Positions 8,180 through 16,652 of a DNA stretch of 64,000 nt are shown here, one piece after another. Below the pieces are notes generated by a model. The model was given only the letters and a program-made list of their open reading frames with translations. It had not been told where the DNA came from and searched no databases. Source of the DNA: Anaerolineae bacterium (GTDB taxonomy: Bacteria > Chloroflexota > Anaerolineae > Aggregatilineales > Phototrophicaceae); assembly GCA_025454525.1 (NCBI GenBank), contig JALOOG010000022.1, positions 17,093 to 81,092 of the forward strand, read 5' to 3'. Every line of letters starts with the position of its first letter. Position 1 is the stretch's first letter. The translations under genes were made by a program, and so were the position numbers.

Positions 8180-10054
8180 TCATCTGAAAGCCGTCCAGCG
8201 AAATTCGGTCAAAAAGGACGGTAAGATGAGAATCGTCTCACGTTGGGTTTCTAAATTGTAGATCACAAGTCCGCGTGCGCCACTGCCATATCCGGCGATC
8301 AACCGGCCATCATCGGAGAATTGCGGTAAGTTAAGATACCCCACAATCCCTAACGAAACCGCCGTAGAGCCGTTGAGCGCGATGTTAAATACCTCTAAGG
8401 TGGAGGGGCCAAGTTGATCGCGGGCCACTAACACCCGTAACGCGCCGCTGACAGTTTGGGCCACATCGATCACGGTAAATCCGGCGGGTGGGGTGTAGAG
8501 ATCGATCGGTGCATCGGGGCTAGTCGGATCTAAAAGCTGTAAGTTAGGCGTTGCTGTGCCGAATAGGGCGATCCGTCCGTCTTGTAACCAGAGTGCATCG
8601 GTATAAGCGCCTAAACGTCGGACTTCGCCCGATGCAGGGGTGAATAAAGCGAGATCCCCGTCCACAATGCGGACAAGAAACGCCGATCCATCGGGGGAGT
8701 AGCGCGGTTGCAGATACCCGTTGATCAACTGCTCCGCTTCGCCTTCTCCGGCCGGTCGCAAGTAGATCGCTGCGCCGTCATCATACGCGATCGTCTGGCC
8801 GTCTGGGTTAAAGGTGAAATGTTGTAATCCAGTCGCATCACCCAATGGTGTGATCTCACCGCTGCTGATCGTGGTCAAAAAGAGGGTGTTATCCGAGACA
8901 TAGACCGCTCGTGAACCATCGCGTGAAATGGCAAAATCGGTCACATCGACATCGGCCGGGGTGATCGGGTTAGCGATCGCGGGGTCATCGCCTAATTCCC
9001 AGAGTTGCACCACACCTGTAAGATCGGCGGCCAAAAGATGCAACGTCTGGGAAAGCGTGAGGGTGGTCTCTGGGATCGGACGGAGCGCGCCCCAACTCAC
9101 CATCACGACTCCCGTGATCGGCAAGGTGTAGCCTTGGCCTGAAACCGGTTCAACCAATCCGATCACACCGCCGCTCAAAGCGACCAAGAGGCTACCGTCT
9201 GGAAACCAAGAGAGATTTGCCAGATCCACCGGATTTTCGCTAAAAGGTTCAACCGTTGCGCCATCGGTGGTGGGGGTGATGCGATATAAAACCGGATTGA
9301 TCTCGGTTTCGGTGATCGGTTGGGCGAAGACAGATACTGAACCGTCCCGTCGTAACGCGGGCATCTGAAACCGGAGATCGGTCGTCGCCAATTCAGATTG
9401 CGCGTTGTTGGTGACATCCATGAGGAACAGCCCGCCCGTTTCGGGGGCCAACATCAAAAGCGGGCCGCCAACCCATTCTGCACCGAATGAGGAAGGGATC
9501 GCGCTATTGAGGATCAATTGTGTTCCTTCACGGCGATACACCCACCAGATGTTTTGTTCGGCGCGGGCCAAGAGATAGCGGCCATCGGGCGACCATTTGA
9601 GATCTAAGATCGGGGTAATCGGAATGTCGGTAAAACCGCCACTTAAAAAATGAGCGCGAATGCCATAATCCATCGTGTAAGCGATTGCCGATCCATCAGG
9701 AGACCAGACTAAGGTCTGGCCATTGCCGCGATAGGGCGGAAATCCGGCGGATGCGCCTTCGATCTCAAGCGATTGTCCGGTGATCATGTTGAGCAGTTGC
9801 AAATTGAGATCGGTACGGTAAGCGATCCACGCTCCATCCGGCGCGACTCCAAAGTCGATCACGATCTGATCTTCCGGGGTCACTTTAGAAGAACCGGATG
9901 CGCCTAAACCAAAGCGTTCGACTCGCCCGTCATCTAACAAAACGTATAATTCGGTGGGAAGATTCACCGCATCTTGGGCATGAACCGAAAATGAAACAAC
10001 CAGGCAAGTTAAAAACAACAGGGTAAACCGAAATAAAAATCGGGCAAATGGCAT
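8180..10054 (-). CDS. secreted TolB/WD40-type beta-propeller protein
   Basis: 624 aa from the ATG at 10054, which begins a clean signal peptide (MPFARFLFRF..., cleaved after VHA). An open frame continues 57 codons upstream, but it would bury the signal peptide. The mature part consists of repeated blades with motifs such as WSPDGSAIAY, WSPDGRYLLA, FNPDGQTIAY and YSPDGSAFLV, the TolB/WD40 pattern. No catalytic motif is seen, so it is probably an extracytoplasmic binding or scaffold protein. It is divergent from the esterase gene at 10140 and probably separate from the two-component operon downstream. Confidence 0.8.
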   Translation of the reverse strand: MPFARFLFRFTLLFLTCLVVSFSVHAQDAVNLPTELYVLLDDGRVERFGLGASGSSKVTPEDQIVIDFGVAPDGAWIAYRTDLNLQLLNMITGQSLEIEGASAGFPPYRGNGQTLVWSPDGSAIAYTMDYGIRAHFLSGGFTDIPITPILDLKWSPDGRYLLARAEQNIWWVYRREGTQLILNSAIPSSFGAEWVGGPLLMLAPETGGLFLMDVTNNAQSELATTDLRFQMPALRRDGSVSVFAQPITETEINPVLYRITPTTDGATVEPFSENPVDLANLSWFPDGSLLVALSGGVIGLVEPVSGQGYTLPITGVVMVSWGALRPIPETTLTLSQTLHLLAADLTGVVQLWELGDDPAIANPITPADVDVTDFAISRDGSRAVYVSDNTLFLTTISSGEITPLGDATGLQHFTFNPDGQTIAYDDGAAIYLRPAGEGEAEQLINGYLQPRYSPDGSAFLVRIVDGDLALFTPASGEVRRLGAYTDALWLQDGRIALFGTATPNLQLLDPTSPDAPIDLYTPPAGFTVIDVAQTVSGALRVLVARDQLGPSTLEVFNIALNGSTAVSLGIVGYLNLPQFSDDGRLIAGYGSGARGLVIYNLETQRETILILPSFLTEFRWTAFR

Positions 10055-10139
10055 ACGTTCGGTACTCCGTAACGGTCGGATGCAATGGGACAATGTTAAC
10101 GCTAAATGGGACGGTACGGTAGAGAAGGGATCGGAATCA

Positions 10140-10946
10140 ATGTCGAATCGGGTGATTATGGCGGGAGCAACGCCGTTCTTTGTGCGTGGGAATCGGATCG
10201 GGGTGTTGTGTTTACATGGATTCACCGCCTCACCGCATGAAGTGCAGTGGTTAGCGAGACATTTGGCAGATCAAGGCTATACGGTCTATGCGCCACGCAT
10301 CGCGGGACATGGCACAAACCCATACGATCTTGCGCGGATGCGGTGGCAAGATTGGTTCGCGTCTGCCTTAGATGCGTATCAGGTGTTGCGTCAACAATGT
10401 GATCAGGTGTTTGTGTGTGGATTATCAATGGGTGGGGTGTTAGCGCTATTGTTGAGCGCTACGGAAAAAGTGGACGGGGTGATCGCGTTGGCCGCGCCGA
10501 TGATGTTGAAGCGGCCGCTGGAGCCGAATTATCTGCGGTTGGCAAAATACATCGTGCGTTATACGAATCAAGGGGATCAAACGGATTTTCCGAAATATGT
10601 GATCGAACAACAACAATTGCGCGGCGAAACGCCGATCGGACGAGTCCGTTATAACCTGTGGCCGACGGCGGCGGTGGAACAATTGGCCTTGCTGATCCAA
10701 CATACGGCGGGGCAATTGCATCAGGTCAAAGCGCCGCTGTTGTTGGTGTACTCGGAAGGGGATGTCACGGTGGGATTAGAAAGCCAGGCACGGATCGTAC
10801 AAGGGGTGCGATCGGTGGATAAACAGGTGATGATCCTGAAAGCGAGTGGGCATATCTTGACGCAAGATCGGGAACATGCGGTCGTATTTGAACGGGTTAC
10901 GGAATTTATTAGGCAACGCACAACCTTTTCTCACCAAAATCCGTAA
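10140..10946 (+). CDS. alpha/beta-hydrolase, carboxylesterase / monoacylglycerol-lipase type
   Basis: 268 aa from ATG 10140 (AGAAGGGA upstream); longer frames upstream lack a ribosome site. The oxyanion motif LCLHGFTASP, nucleophile elbow GLSMGG, acid Asp (YSEGDVTV) and catalytic His (SGHILTQD) are all visible, with a cap insertion between. The N-terminus and HGF(T/S)ASP motif fit bacterial carboxylesterases of the Est30 and monoglyceride lipase group. No signal peptide, so it is cytoplasmic. A DUF1232 gene follows 36 bp downstream. Confidence 0.88.
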   Translation: MSNRVIMAGATPFFVRGNRIGVLCLHGFTASPHEVQWLARHLADQGYTVYAPRIAGHGTNPYDLARMRWQDWFASALDAYQVLRQQCDQVFVCGLSMGGVLALLLSATEKVDGVIALAAPMMLKRPLEPNYLRLAKYIVRYTNQGDQTDFPKYVIEQQQLRGETPIGRVRYNLWPTAAVEQLALLIQHTAGQLHQVKAPLLLVYSEGDVTVGLESQARIVQGVRSVDKQVMILKASGHILTQDREHAVVFERVTEFIRQRTTFSHQNP

Positions 10947-10982
10947 TGATCATTAGAATATCCATAACCAAAGGAAAAACTT

Positions 10983-11279
10983 ATGCAGATGCTACAAAAT
11001 TTATGGTTTCAGGTGCAATTGACGCTCCGGTTACTGCAAGATCCGCGCGTTCCGGTGTGGAAAAAGGCGATCCCGATGTTAGGGGTGCTGTATGTGTTAT
11101 CGCCGTTAGATCTGATACCGGATTTTGTGTTGGTGTTGGGACAATTGGATGATATTGGGATCGCGTTATTGGCGATGCGATTGTTTGAGTCGTCGGTGGA
11201 TCATAAGATTGTGAGTGAGCATCGGAACGCGCTCAAGCGGAAAAATGGCGCTAAATTTCAGTTGCCAAAGTTGTTTTAA
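10983..11279 (+). CDS. DUF1232 / YkvA-like small membrane protein
   Basis: 98 aa. The core LGVLYVLSPLDLIPDFV is the signature of the DUF1232 (YkvA) family, with a second hydrophobic segment (DDIGIALLAMRLF) after it. The family is widespread, membrane-associated and of unknown function. AAGGA lies seven bases before the ATG. It probably shares a transcript with the esterase upstream and ends at the hairpin at 11280. Confidence 0.88.
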   Translation: MQMLQNLWFQVQLTLRLLQDPRVPVWKKAIPMLGVLYVLSPLDLIPDFVLVLGQLDDIGIALLAMRLFESSVDHKIVSEHRNALKRKNGAKFQLPKLF

Positions 11280-11300
11280 GCCCCCGATTTGGGCGGGGGC
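11280..11300. terminator. GC-rich hairpin between convergent genes
   Basis: GCCCCCG (from the last base of the stop codon) pairs with CGGGGGC, 7-nt loop. It separates the DUF1232 gene from the convergent coiled-coil gene. No strong T tract, so termination is probable but not certain. Confidence 0.55.
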
Positions 11301-11310
11301 GATCGATCGC

Positions 11311-12141
11311 TTAACGCAAGCGTAATTGTTGTTGTTGGACTTCATCCATTGCTTCAATTGTGTCTTGAAGGCTGGCCACTTCGTCTTGAATCTCATGGCG
11401 GAGGCGTTGAGCGCGTGAACTATCAACTTCTTTTGTCCCCAACCGGGCCATTTGCGCGTAGATCGTGCCGAGTGAGGAAAGCGTGCTTTCGAGTTGGATC
11501 TCGGCGCGTTTGACGCTGTTGACCGTGGCGTTTAGGTTATTTAATTGTTGTTCGAGTTGATCGACTTGCCGTTGCAGATCGGCCTTAACCGCGGGATCTT
11601 TTTCGAGATTGATGCGTTGGCGGGTTTTTTCGATCTGTTGGGGGACAAGTTTTCGATCGCGCTCTACCAATTCGTTGCTCTCAAAGGAGTCGATGTGTAA
11701 AGCGAGATCGTACATATGGCCGATCCAATCGTTGACATCGCTCACCGTGGTCACGAGATGGGTATATAACGCGCCTTTAGCCCGTTTGGCTAAGGTGAGC
11801 ATATTCCGGCGATATTCCATGGCATCTTGTAGATGCTTGCGAGAGACACGATTACGGAGATTGCTTAGATCATATTGCCGCTCAAATTCACGACTCAAGG
11901 CCTCTTGGGCTTCGTTGGGGTCGGTGATGGTGGCAAGGATGAACGCTCCGGCGGCCGCGCCGCCACCCAATAGCCAGAACCATTGTTGCCAAAAAGGGAA
12001 GGTTTGGGAGAGGTCTACGCCAAGATAAAGGATTAGCGTAAACACTACCGTAAAAGCCACTTGCCAACTGAACACCGCGTTACGAGCGATGGCCATCATC
12101 GCATCACGCCGTACTTTGTCCTCTGCCATACCTGTTATCAC
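11311..12141 (-). CDS. membrane protein with long coiled coil, next to PspA
   Basis: About 276 aa (272 from the second ATG). Two hydrophobic segments near residues 25-45 and 55-72, then a long Gln/Glu/Leu-rich helical region (about 80-276) with heptad character that ends in a Gln-rich tail. I do not recognise the family. It lies downstream of the PspA/IM30 gene on the same strand, but a strong hairpin lies between them, so it has its own promoter or gets only partial read-through. The topology (short hairpin membrane anchor plus cytoplasmic coiled coil) would suit a partner of PspA at the membrane; that is inference. Confidence 0.75.
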   Translation of the reverse strand: MITGMAEDKVRRDAMMAIARNAVFSWQVAFTVVFTLILYLGVDLSQTFPFWQQWFWLLGGGAAAGAFILATITDPNEAQEALSREFERQYDLSNLRNRVSRKHLQDAMEYRRNMLTLAKRAKGALYTHLVTTVSDVNDWIGHMYDLALHIDSFESNELVERDRKLVPQQIEKTRQRINLEKDPAVKADLQRQVDQLEQQLNNLNATVNSVKRAEIQLESTLSSLGTIYAQMARLGTKEVDSSRAQRLRHEIQDEVASLQDTIEAMDEVQQQQLRLR

Positions 12142-12221
12142 CTGCTTGATTGATTGTTGATTGTGTCTTTTGGTCTAATTATGCCTGTAGATGGCGGTGG
12201 TTTGCAACCTGAAGAAAAAGA

Positions 12222-12243
12222 ACGGGAGGGCGCGCCCTCCCGT
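12222..12243 (-). terminator. intrinsic terminator after the PspA gene
   Basis: Perfect palindrome: ACGGGAGGG pairs with CCCTCCCGT around a CGCG centre. Read on the minus strand it is followed by TTCTTTTTC. It lies 13 bp past the stop codon of the PspA/IM30 gene. Confidence 0.8.
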
Positions 12244-12256
12244 CGATGGGTGTGTC

Positions 12257-12946
12257 TTAGCTTGCACCACCGCTAAGGCCAAGGCGTTTACGGCGTTCAT
12301 CCAATTGATTTTCGATTTCACCGCCGCGTACCGCTTCTTCAATTTCTTCGGCGATATTGCGGGTAGCCATGTCTAAGCGGGCATCTTCGCGATCTAAGCG
12401 AGAGCGGATCTGTTCGGAAAGGCTGCTGATTTCGGCATCGCCCACTTTAGCGAGGCCGTCAAGGCTTTTCATGGTCTTGGTAGCGACTTGTTTGGCCTTG
12501 GCCAATTCGATCAAGCCACGGAGATGTTCACGTTCTTGTTTAATGGTGGTAAGACGGGTTTCCAGCTTCACGCGCATGTCTAACATCGCTTGATACTGTT
12601 TTTCCTGTTCTTGCCATTGTTCATAATATTCTTGAGAAAGTTGTTGTTTGGTGTTGAGGTCAGCTTGTGCAGCGGCGGCAAGGTCATCTTTACCGTTAAC
12701 GATCAGGGTGTCAATATCACGATCGAGTTTTTCGGCCGCGGCCGCAAATTCTTCATACTTGCGCTTGAGTGTTTTCACCGTCCCGCCAACGGTAGCGGTG
12801 GAGTCTTCTAGGGCCTCAAGGTTTTTCTCTACTTGACGGACATATTCATCAAGCACCTGTACAGAATTGGACTCTAAGGCACGATCTACCAAGCCATGCA
12901 GGTTGGCGCTAATTAACGTGTTGATCTTTTCAAACAATGACGGCAT
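12257..12946 (-). CDS. pspA: PspA/IM30-family membrane-stress protein
   Basis: 229 aa from the ATG at 12946 (AGGGAT upstream). Almost entirely helical: an N-terminal amphipathic helix (SLFEKINTLISANLHGLVDR) followed by the long coiled-coil hairpin of ESCRT-III-like PspA/Vipp1 proteins, with the EYVRQVEKNLEAL segment typical of the family. These proteins bind membranes, form rods or rings and maintain envelope integrity under stress. Divergent from the amylosucrase gene. It lacks the pspBC and pspF neighbours of Proteobacteria, as expected outside that phylum. Confidence 0.9.
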   Translation of the reverse strand: MPSLFEKINTLISANLHGLVDRALESNSVQVLDEYVRQVEKNLEALEDSTATVGGTVKTLKRKYEEFAAAAEKLDRDIDTLIVNGKDDLAAAAQADLNTKQQLSQEYYEQWQEQEKQYQAMLDMRVKLETRLTTIKQEREHLRGLIELAKAKQVATKTMKSLDGLAKVGDAEISSLSEQIRSRLDREDARLDMATRNIAEEIEEAVRGGEIENQLDERRKRLGLSGGAS

Positions 12947-13065
12947 TGAATGTAATCCCTTTCTGGATTGCACAATGGACAATTGACAAAATTATAACAT
13001 GATGTGCCGTAAACGCTATAATCACAGTACGGTATTGAAGCTCTAAAAGTTGCAAGGAAACGACG

Positions 13066-15003
13066 ATGACTCACTTGAATTTTCAACGGGAAAGCGCACG
13101 CACCTTAGAGCGATTGCTCCCACGCTTGATCGCCCGTTATCCCCAGATCGCACAAGATCCGGTGTTTTTGGAGCGGCTCAAGGCGCATCTGCCAGAAGCG
13201 TTGCGCTTATTGACCGCAATTTATCGCGAGCAATATGACTTTTTCTACTATTTAGAAGAAATTTTAAGCACCGTAGCGGAGATGTATACGGCGCGATCGG
13301 AAGAATTACACGCGCTTGATCGTGAGCGGGAACAGAATCCGCATTGGTTTCAAGATCATCGTATGATCGGCGGGGTGTGTTATGTGGATCTGTTTGCCGA
13401 AAATTTTGACGGGATTCGGGAAAAGATCCCGTATTTTCACGAATTGGGATTGACCTATCTTCACCTGATGCCGCTGTTCAAAGCCCCTGAAGCGAATAGT
13501 GATGGCGGTTATGCGGTGAGCGATTATCGCAATACCGATCGGAAGTTGGGGACAATGGATGACTTGCGCGCCTTGGCAACCGAATTACGGCACAACGGGA
13601 TTAGCTTGGTGATCGATTTTGTGTTTAACCATACGTCGGATGAGCATGAATGGGCGCTACGGGCATTGCAGGGGGAAGAAAAGTATCAGGCCTATTACTT
13701 TATCTTTCCGGATCGCACGATCCCAGATCAATATGAACCGTTTTTACGCGAGATCTTCCCAGAGCAAGCGCCGGGAAGTTTTACCTATCGACCAGACATC
13801 AAAAGCTGGGTGTGGACGACCTTTAACACCTTTCAATGGGATCTGAATTATCGCAACCCAGAGACCTTTAACGCGATGTTGGGGGAGATGCTGTATCTGG
13901 CGAATCAAGGTGTGGATGTGTTGCGTTTGGATGCAGTGGCGTTCATCTGGAAGCAATTAGGGACAAGTTGTGAAGGATTGCCGCAAGTCCATTGGATCAT
14001 TCAAGCGATGAATCGGTTGGCGCGGATCGCTGCGCCGGGGCTGATTTTTAAATCGGAAGCGATCGTACATCCGCGTGAAGTGGCCACCTATATCGATTGG
14101 AATGAATGCCCGATCGCCTATAATCCGACCTACATGGCGTGCATCTGGGAGGCGTTGGCAACCCGTGAGGTGAAATTATTGCGTCAATCGATGCAAAGTT
14201 GGTTTAGCTTGCCGGAGGGTTGTTCATGGGTGAATTATGTGCGGGTGCATGATGACATCGGGTGGTCATTTGCCGATGAGGACGCGGCGATCGTCGGGAT
14301 CAACGGGTTTGATCACCGTCAATTCTTGAATCAGTTTTACACCGGACGCTTTCCGGGAAGTTTTGCGACGGGTGTGCCGTTTAACTTTAACCCGATCACT
14401 TTAGACATGCGGATCTCTGGTACCGCCGCTTCATTAGCCGGATTGGAGCAAGCGATCGCGCTCAACTCACCTTTATTGACCGATCATGCGATCGCCCGTT
14501 TATGGATGATCCATGGTCTGATTTTAAGCGCGGGTGGGATTCCGTTGATCTATCTCAATGATGAGATCGCCATGCTCAACGATTACGGGTATCGCGATAC
14601 GCCGGAAAAAGCACAAGATAGCCGATGGGTGCATCGTCCGCGTTTTGATTGGGAACGAGCGGCCTTGCGCGATGATCCCACGACGGTACAAGGGCGCATG
14701 TTCACCGGATTAAAGCGGCTGATCGGGATTCGTAAGACTCATACGGCGTTTGATGACCGTAGCACGGTGTTCTTTAACACACAAAATCCCCAAGTGTTAG
14801 GGTTTGTGCGAAATGGTGCGATCTTGGTCTTAGCGAATTTTTCGGAACACCCGCAATTGGTCTCGTTCGCGGCCTTAGGGCGGTATTGGGCGCTCCCGAA
14901 CGTGATCATCGACTTGATCAGCGAACAGACGATCGGACGCGATCAACCATTGCGATTAGAGGGGTATCAATTGCTGTGGTTAAGCGCAGCCACGGCCCTA
15001 TGA
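13066..15003 (+). CDS. amylosucrase (GH13 subfamily 4)
   Basis: 645 aa, the normal length of amylosucrase, which builds alpha-1,4-glucan from sucrose and releases fructose. The helical N-terminal domain (about residues 1-90) is present, then YVDLFAENFDGI, LGLTYLHLMPLF and DGGYAVSDYRN. The nucleophile Asp is in VLRLDAVAFIWKQ, followed by GTSCEGLP, which closely follows the characterised amylosucrase sequence; the acid/base Glu is in FKSEAIVHP, and RVHDDIGW and DHRQFLN follow. Closely related sucrose hydrolases share many of these motifs, so polymerase versus hydrolase activity is not certain. AAGGAAA lies upstream of the ATG, and a TATAAT box lies at 13017. The next gene overlaps its stop codon. 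Confidence 0.92.
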   Translation: MTHLNFQRESARTLERLLPRLIARYPQIAQDPVFLERLKAHLPEALRLLTAIYREQYDFFYYLEEILSTVAEMYTARSEELHALDREREQNPHWFQDHRMIGGVCYVDLFAENFDGIREKIPYFHELGLTYLHLMPLFKAPEANSDGGYAVSDYRNTDRKLGTMDDLRALATELRHNGISLVIDFVFNHTSDEHEWALRALQGEEKYQAYYFIFPDRTIPDQYEPFLREIFPEQAPGSFTYRPDIKSWVWTTFNTFQWDLNYRNPETFNAMLGEMLYLANQGVDVLRLDAVAFIWKQLGTSCEGLPQVHWIIQAMNRLARIAAPGLIFKSEAIVHPREVATYIDWNECPIAYNPTYMACIWEALATREVKLLRQSMQSWFSLPEGCSWVNYVRVHDDIGWSFADEDAAIVGINGFDHRQFLNQFYTGRFPGSFATGVPFNFNPITLDMRISGTAASLAGLEQAIALNSPLLTDHAIARLWMIHGLILSAGGIPLIYLNDEIAMLNDYGYRDTPEKAQDSRWVHRPRFDWERAALRDDPTTVQGRMFTGLKRLIGIRKTHTAFDDRSTVFFNTQNPQVLGFVRNGAILVLANFSEHPQLVSFAALGRYWALPNVIIDLISEQTIGRDQPLRLEGYQLLWLSAATAL

Positions 15004-15539
15004 AACGCATCGATCCACGTCAAGGGCTGATCTCGCCCGCATGGATCGTCGGATTGGCAATCGTCACGCTGTTCTTGATCTTAGGGTTGATGCTGTGGTT
15101 ATTTGCGAGTTTTGGGCAGATCAACACAGCGATTCGCATTGAGATCTTAGAAGAACGCTTCCGTTTGTTGAGTGTTCATGGCGGGAGTCGGGTTATCTAT
15201 CGCGATTCGGTGCAACAAAGCGGATCGCGTTGTGGGAGCGCGGCGTTATTTGAGATTTACGTGACGAATGCGAGTTTAGAGACGATCGAAACGCATTACA
15301 CACGGCAATTTCAGCAGCGGGCATGGGTACAAGATCCGCGCACTGGTAGTGTATATCCGGATGAGTCGATGCGTCTTGATCTGTTGATGACTGTGCCAAC
15401 TGTGTTAGAAGGGGTGCGTTTGCCGCCGAATATCGCAGCCGCACAAACCCCGAATACGCGAGTGTATGGGGTGATCCTGCGCGGGTGGGATGGGACTCGT
15501 TGTCCGGAATTGAATCGGAGTCAGGTGTTGGGACGTTAG
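15000..15539 (+). CDS. single-pass membrane protein of unknown function
   Basis: 179 aa from an ATG that overlaps the amylosucrase stop codon (ATGA), so translation is coupled. One membrane segment (about residues 15-38) near the N-terminus places the C-terminal domain outside. The rest has no motif I know; it contains a few Cys residues and a conserved-looking RIEILEERFRLL segment. The link to amylosucrase looks positional rather than functional. Confidence 0.75.
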   Translation: MKRIDPRQGLISPAWIVGLAIVTLFLILGLMLWLFASFGQINTAIRIEILEERFRLLSVHGGSRVIYRDSVQQSGSRCGSAALFEIYVTNASLETIETHYTRQFQQRAWVQDPRTGSVYPDESMRLDLLMTVPTVLEGVRLPPNIAAAQTPNTRVYGVILRGWDGTRCPELNRSQVLGR

Positions 15540-15574
15540 CGCTCAACACCTTTAGTAAAAAGTGAAGGTAAAAC

Positions 15575-16402
15575 ATGATCCCACGCAAACCACGGCCCAC
15601 TACTAAACCTCAAGCGCGTTTTACTGCCCCTGACAAGGCGAATGCCGCTCAACGACCTCCCGCTTTGATGCGCCAAGCGAACGTTGAAGTTTTAAGAAAT
15701 GACCCGCAACGGATGAGACACCTGCAAACTACGATCGGAAATCGGGCTATTTACCACTTATTGAGCGTCCCTAGAGCGCAGAACGTGATTCAACGTCAAC
15801 TCTCTAAAAGCGATCTGATAGAGGTGATTCGGATACTTGAACGGAATTATAATTCTTTGGCAGAAGCGACAGCGCCTACCGCGGTTGATATGGCGATTAA
15901 CAACGCAGTGATGTTTGAGCATGTCAATAAAACGATAGAGATTAAAGCTTCTAGCGAGTCTTTTACGGCGTATTATGAAGATAAAAAAATCGGTGAATTG
16001 GACTTATATTACGATAGTGTCTATTGGTTAGGATTCATTCAAGTTGACGAAAAATATAGAGGGTATGGCATTGGGACGCGCTTGATTCAAGCGGCGGTAG
16101 AAAAAATCGGTCATCTGTTTGTCTCAAACCTAGGACAAAATGATCATGAAATCCATGATAGTAATGATACTCGTTGGTTGACAACCGATGGTGATAGGTT
16201 GGTTAAGAGCGCGAGATCTAAGGGGATCTTGAAAGATGAATGGTTTCAAAATCCATTTAATCTAAAAATGGGCAAGAAAAACTATTCAACTTATGTGGAT
16301 CAAGCCGAAGATACAAATTTTGACGAAAATAACGAGATGCAAGAGTCTGAAACCGAAAAAGGAAATTCTGAACTCCCGGATCAACTTCCTGAAAATCTTT
16401 GA
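15575..16402 (+). CDS. GNAT-domain protein with an eCIS-cargo-like N-terminus
   Basis: 275 aa. The first 30 residues are Pro/Arg/Lys-rich and disordered. Residues about 48-70 contain RHLQTTIGNRAIYHLLS followed by VIQRQ. This LQ..IGNRA...LL...(I/V)QR arrangement is common at the N-terminus of DUF4157-type proteins and other cargo of extracellular contractile injection systems (eCIS). A GNAT acetyltransferase core follows, with acetyl-CoA loop RGYGIGTRL near residue 165. The C-terminus is acidic and low-complexity. Codon use is clearly more AT-rich than the flanking genes, which suggests horizontal transfer. AAGGT lies before the ATG. No eCIS structural genes are in the window. An acetyltransferase toxin or cargo is the best guess; the GNAT fold itself is firm, the delivery role is inference. 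Confidence 0.7.
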   Translation: MIPRKPRPTTKPQARFTAPDKANAAQRPPALMRQANVEVLRNDPQRMRHLQTTIGNRAIYHLLSVPRAQNVIQRQLSKSDLIEVIRILERNYNSLAEATAPTAVDMAINNAVMFEHVNKTIEIKASSESFTAYYEDKKIGELDLYYDSVYWLGFIQVDEKYRGYGIGTRLIQAAVEKIGHLFVSNLGQNDHEIHDSNDTRWLTTDGDRLVKSARSKGILKDEWFQNPFNLKMGKKNYSTYVDQAEDTNFDENNEMQESETEKGNSELPDQLPENL

Positions 16403-16575
16403 TTGACGAACAACTTTATTTTCTGGGTGTGGGATTTTATTCTATGGGTAATGACCCCATTATTGTCGAACCGGAAGCCAAAATTGCCATTAACAACGAG
16501 GATGAAGCAATCACACCGCTCATCGATAGATATCATGTGGATAAAAGGGTCATAAAGTCAATCTACGTTGATTGA
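16399..16575 (+). CDS. small overlapping open frame behind the GNAT gene
   Basis: 58 codons, starting at TTG 16399, which overlaps the GNAT stop codon (TTGA). The frame is closed directly upstream, so TTG is the only long start; an internal ATG at 16444 with GGGA nine bases upstream would give 43 aa. The peptide looks protein-like (LYFLGVGFYS, IIVEPEAKIAINNEDEAI, VIKSIYVD), acidic, with the same AT-rich composition as the GNAT gene. It could be a cognate immunity or chaperone protein, or a decayed remnant. I do not recognise the family. Confidence 0.45.
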   Translation: MIDEQLYFLGVGFYSMGNDPIIVEPEAKIAINNEDEAITPLIDRYHVDKRVIKSIYVD

Positions 16576-16628
16576 CAACGATTAACTGTATTGATGTGAG
16601 GTGTTTGGTGCTTTTGAAAGTAAGGCGA

Positions 16629-16648
16629 ATCGGGGTTTATACCCCGAT
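16629..16648. terminator. hairpin between convergent genes
   Basis: ATCGGGGT pairs with ACCCCGAT around TTAT (8 bp stem), directly before the 3' end of the convergent regulator gene. Probably ends both units. Confidence 0.6.
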
Positions 16649-16652
16649 CGCT

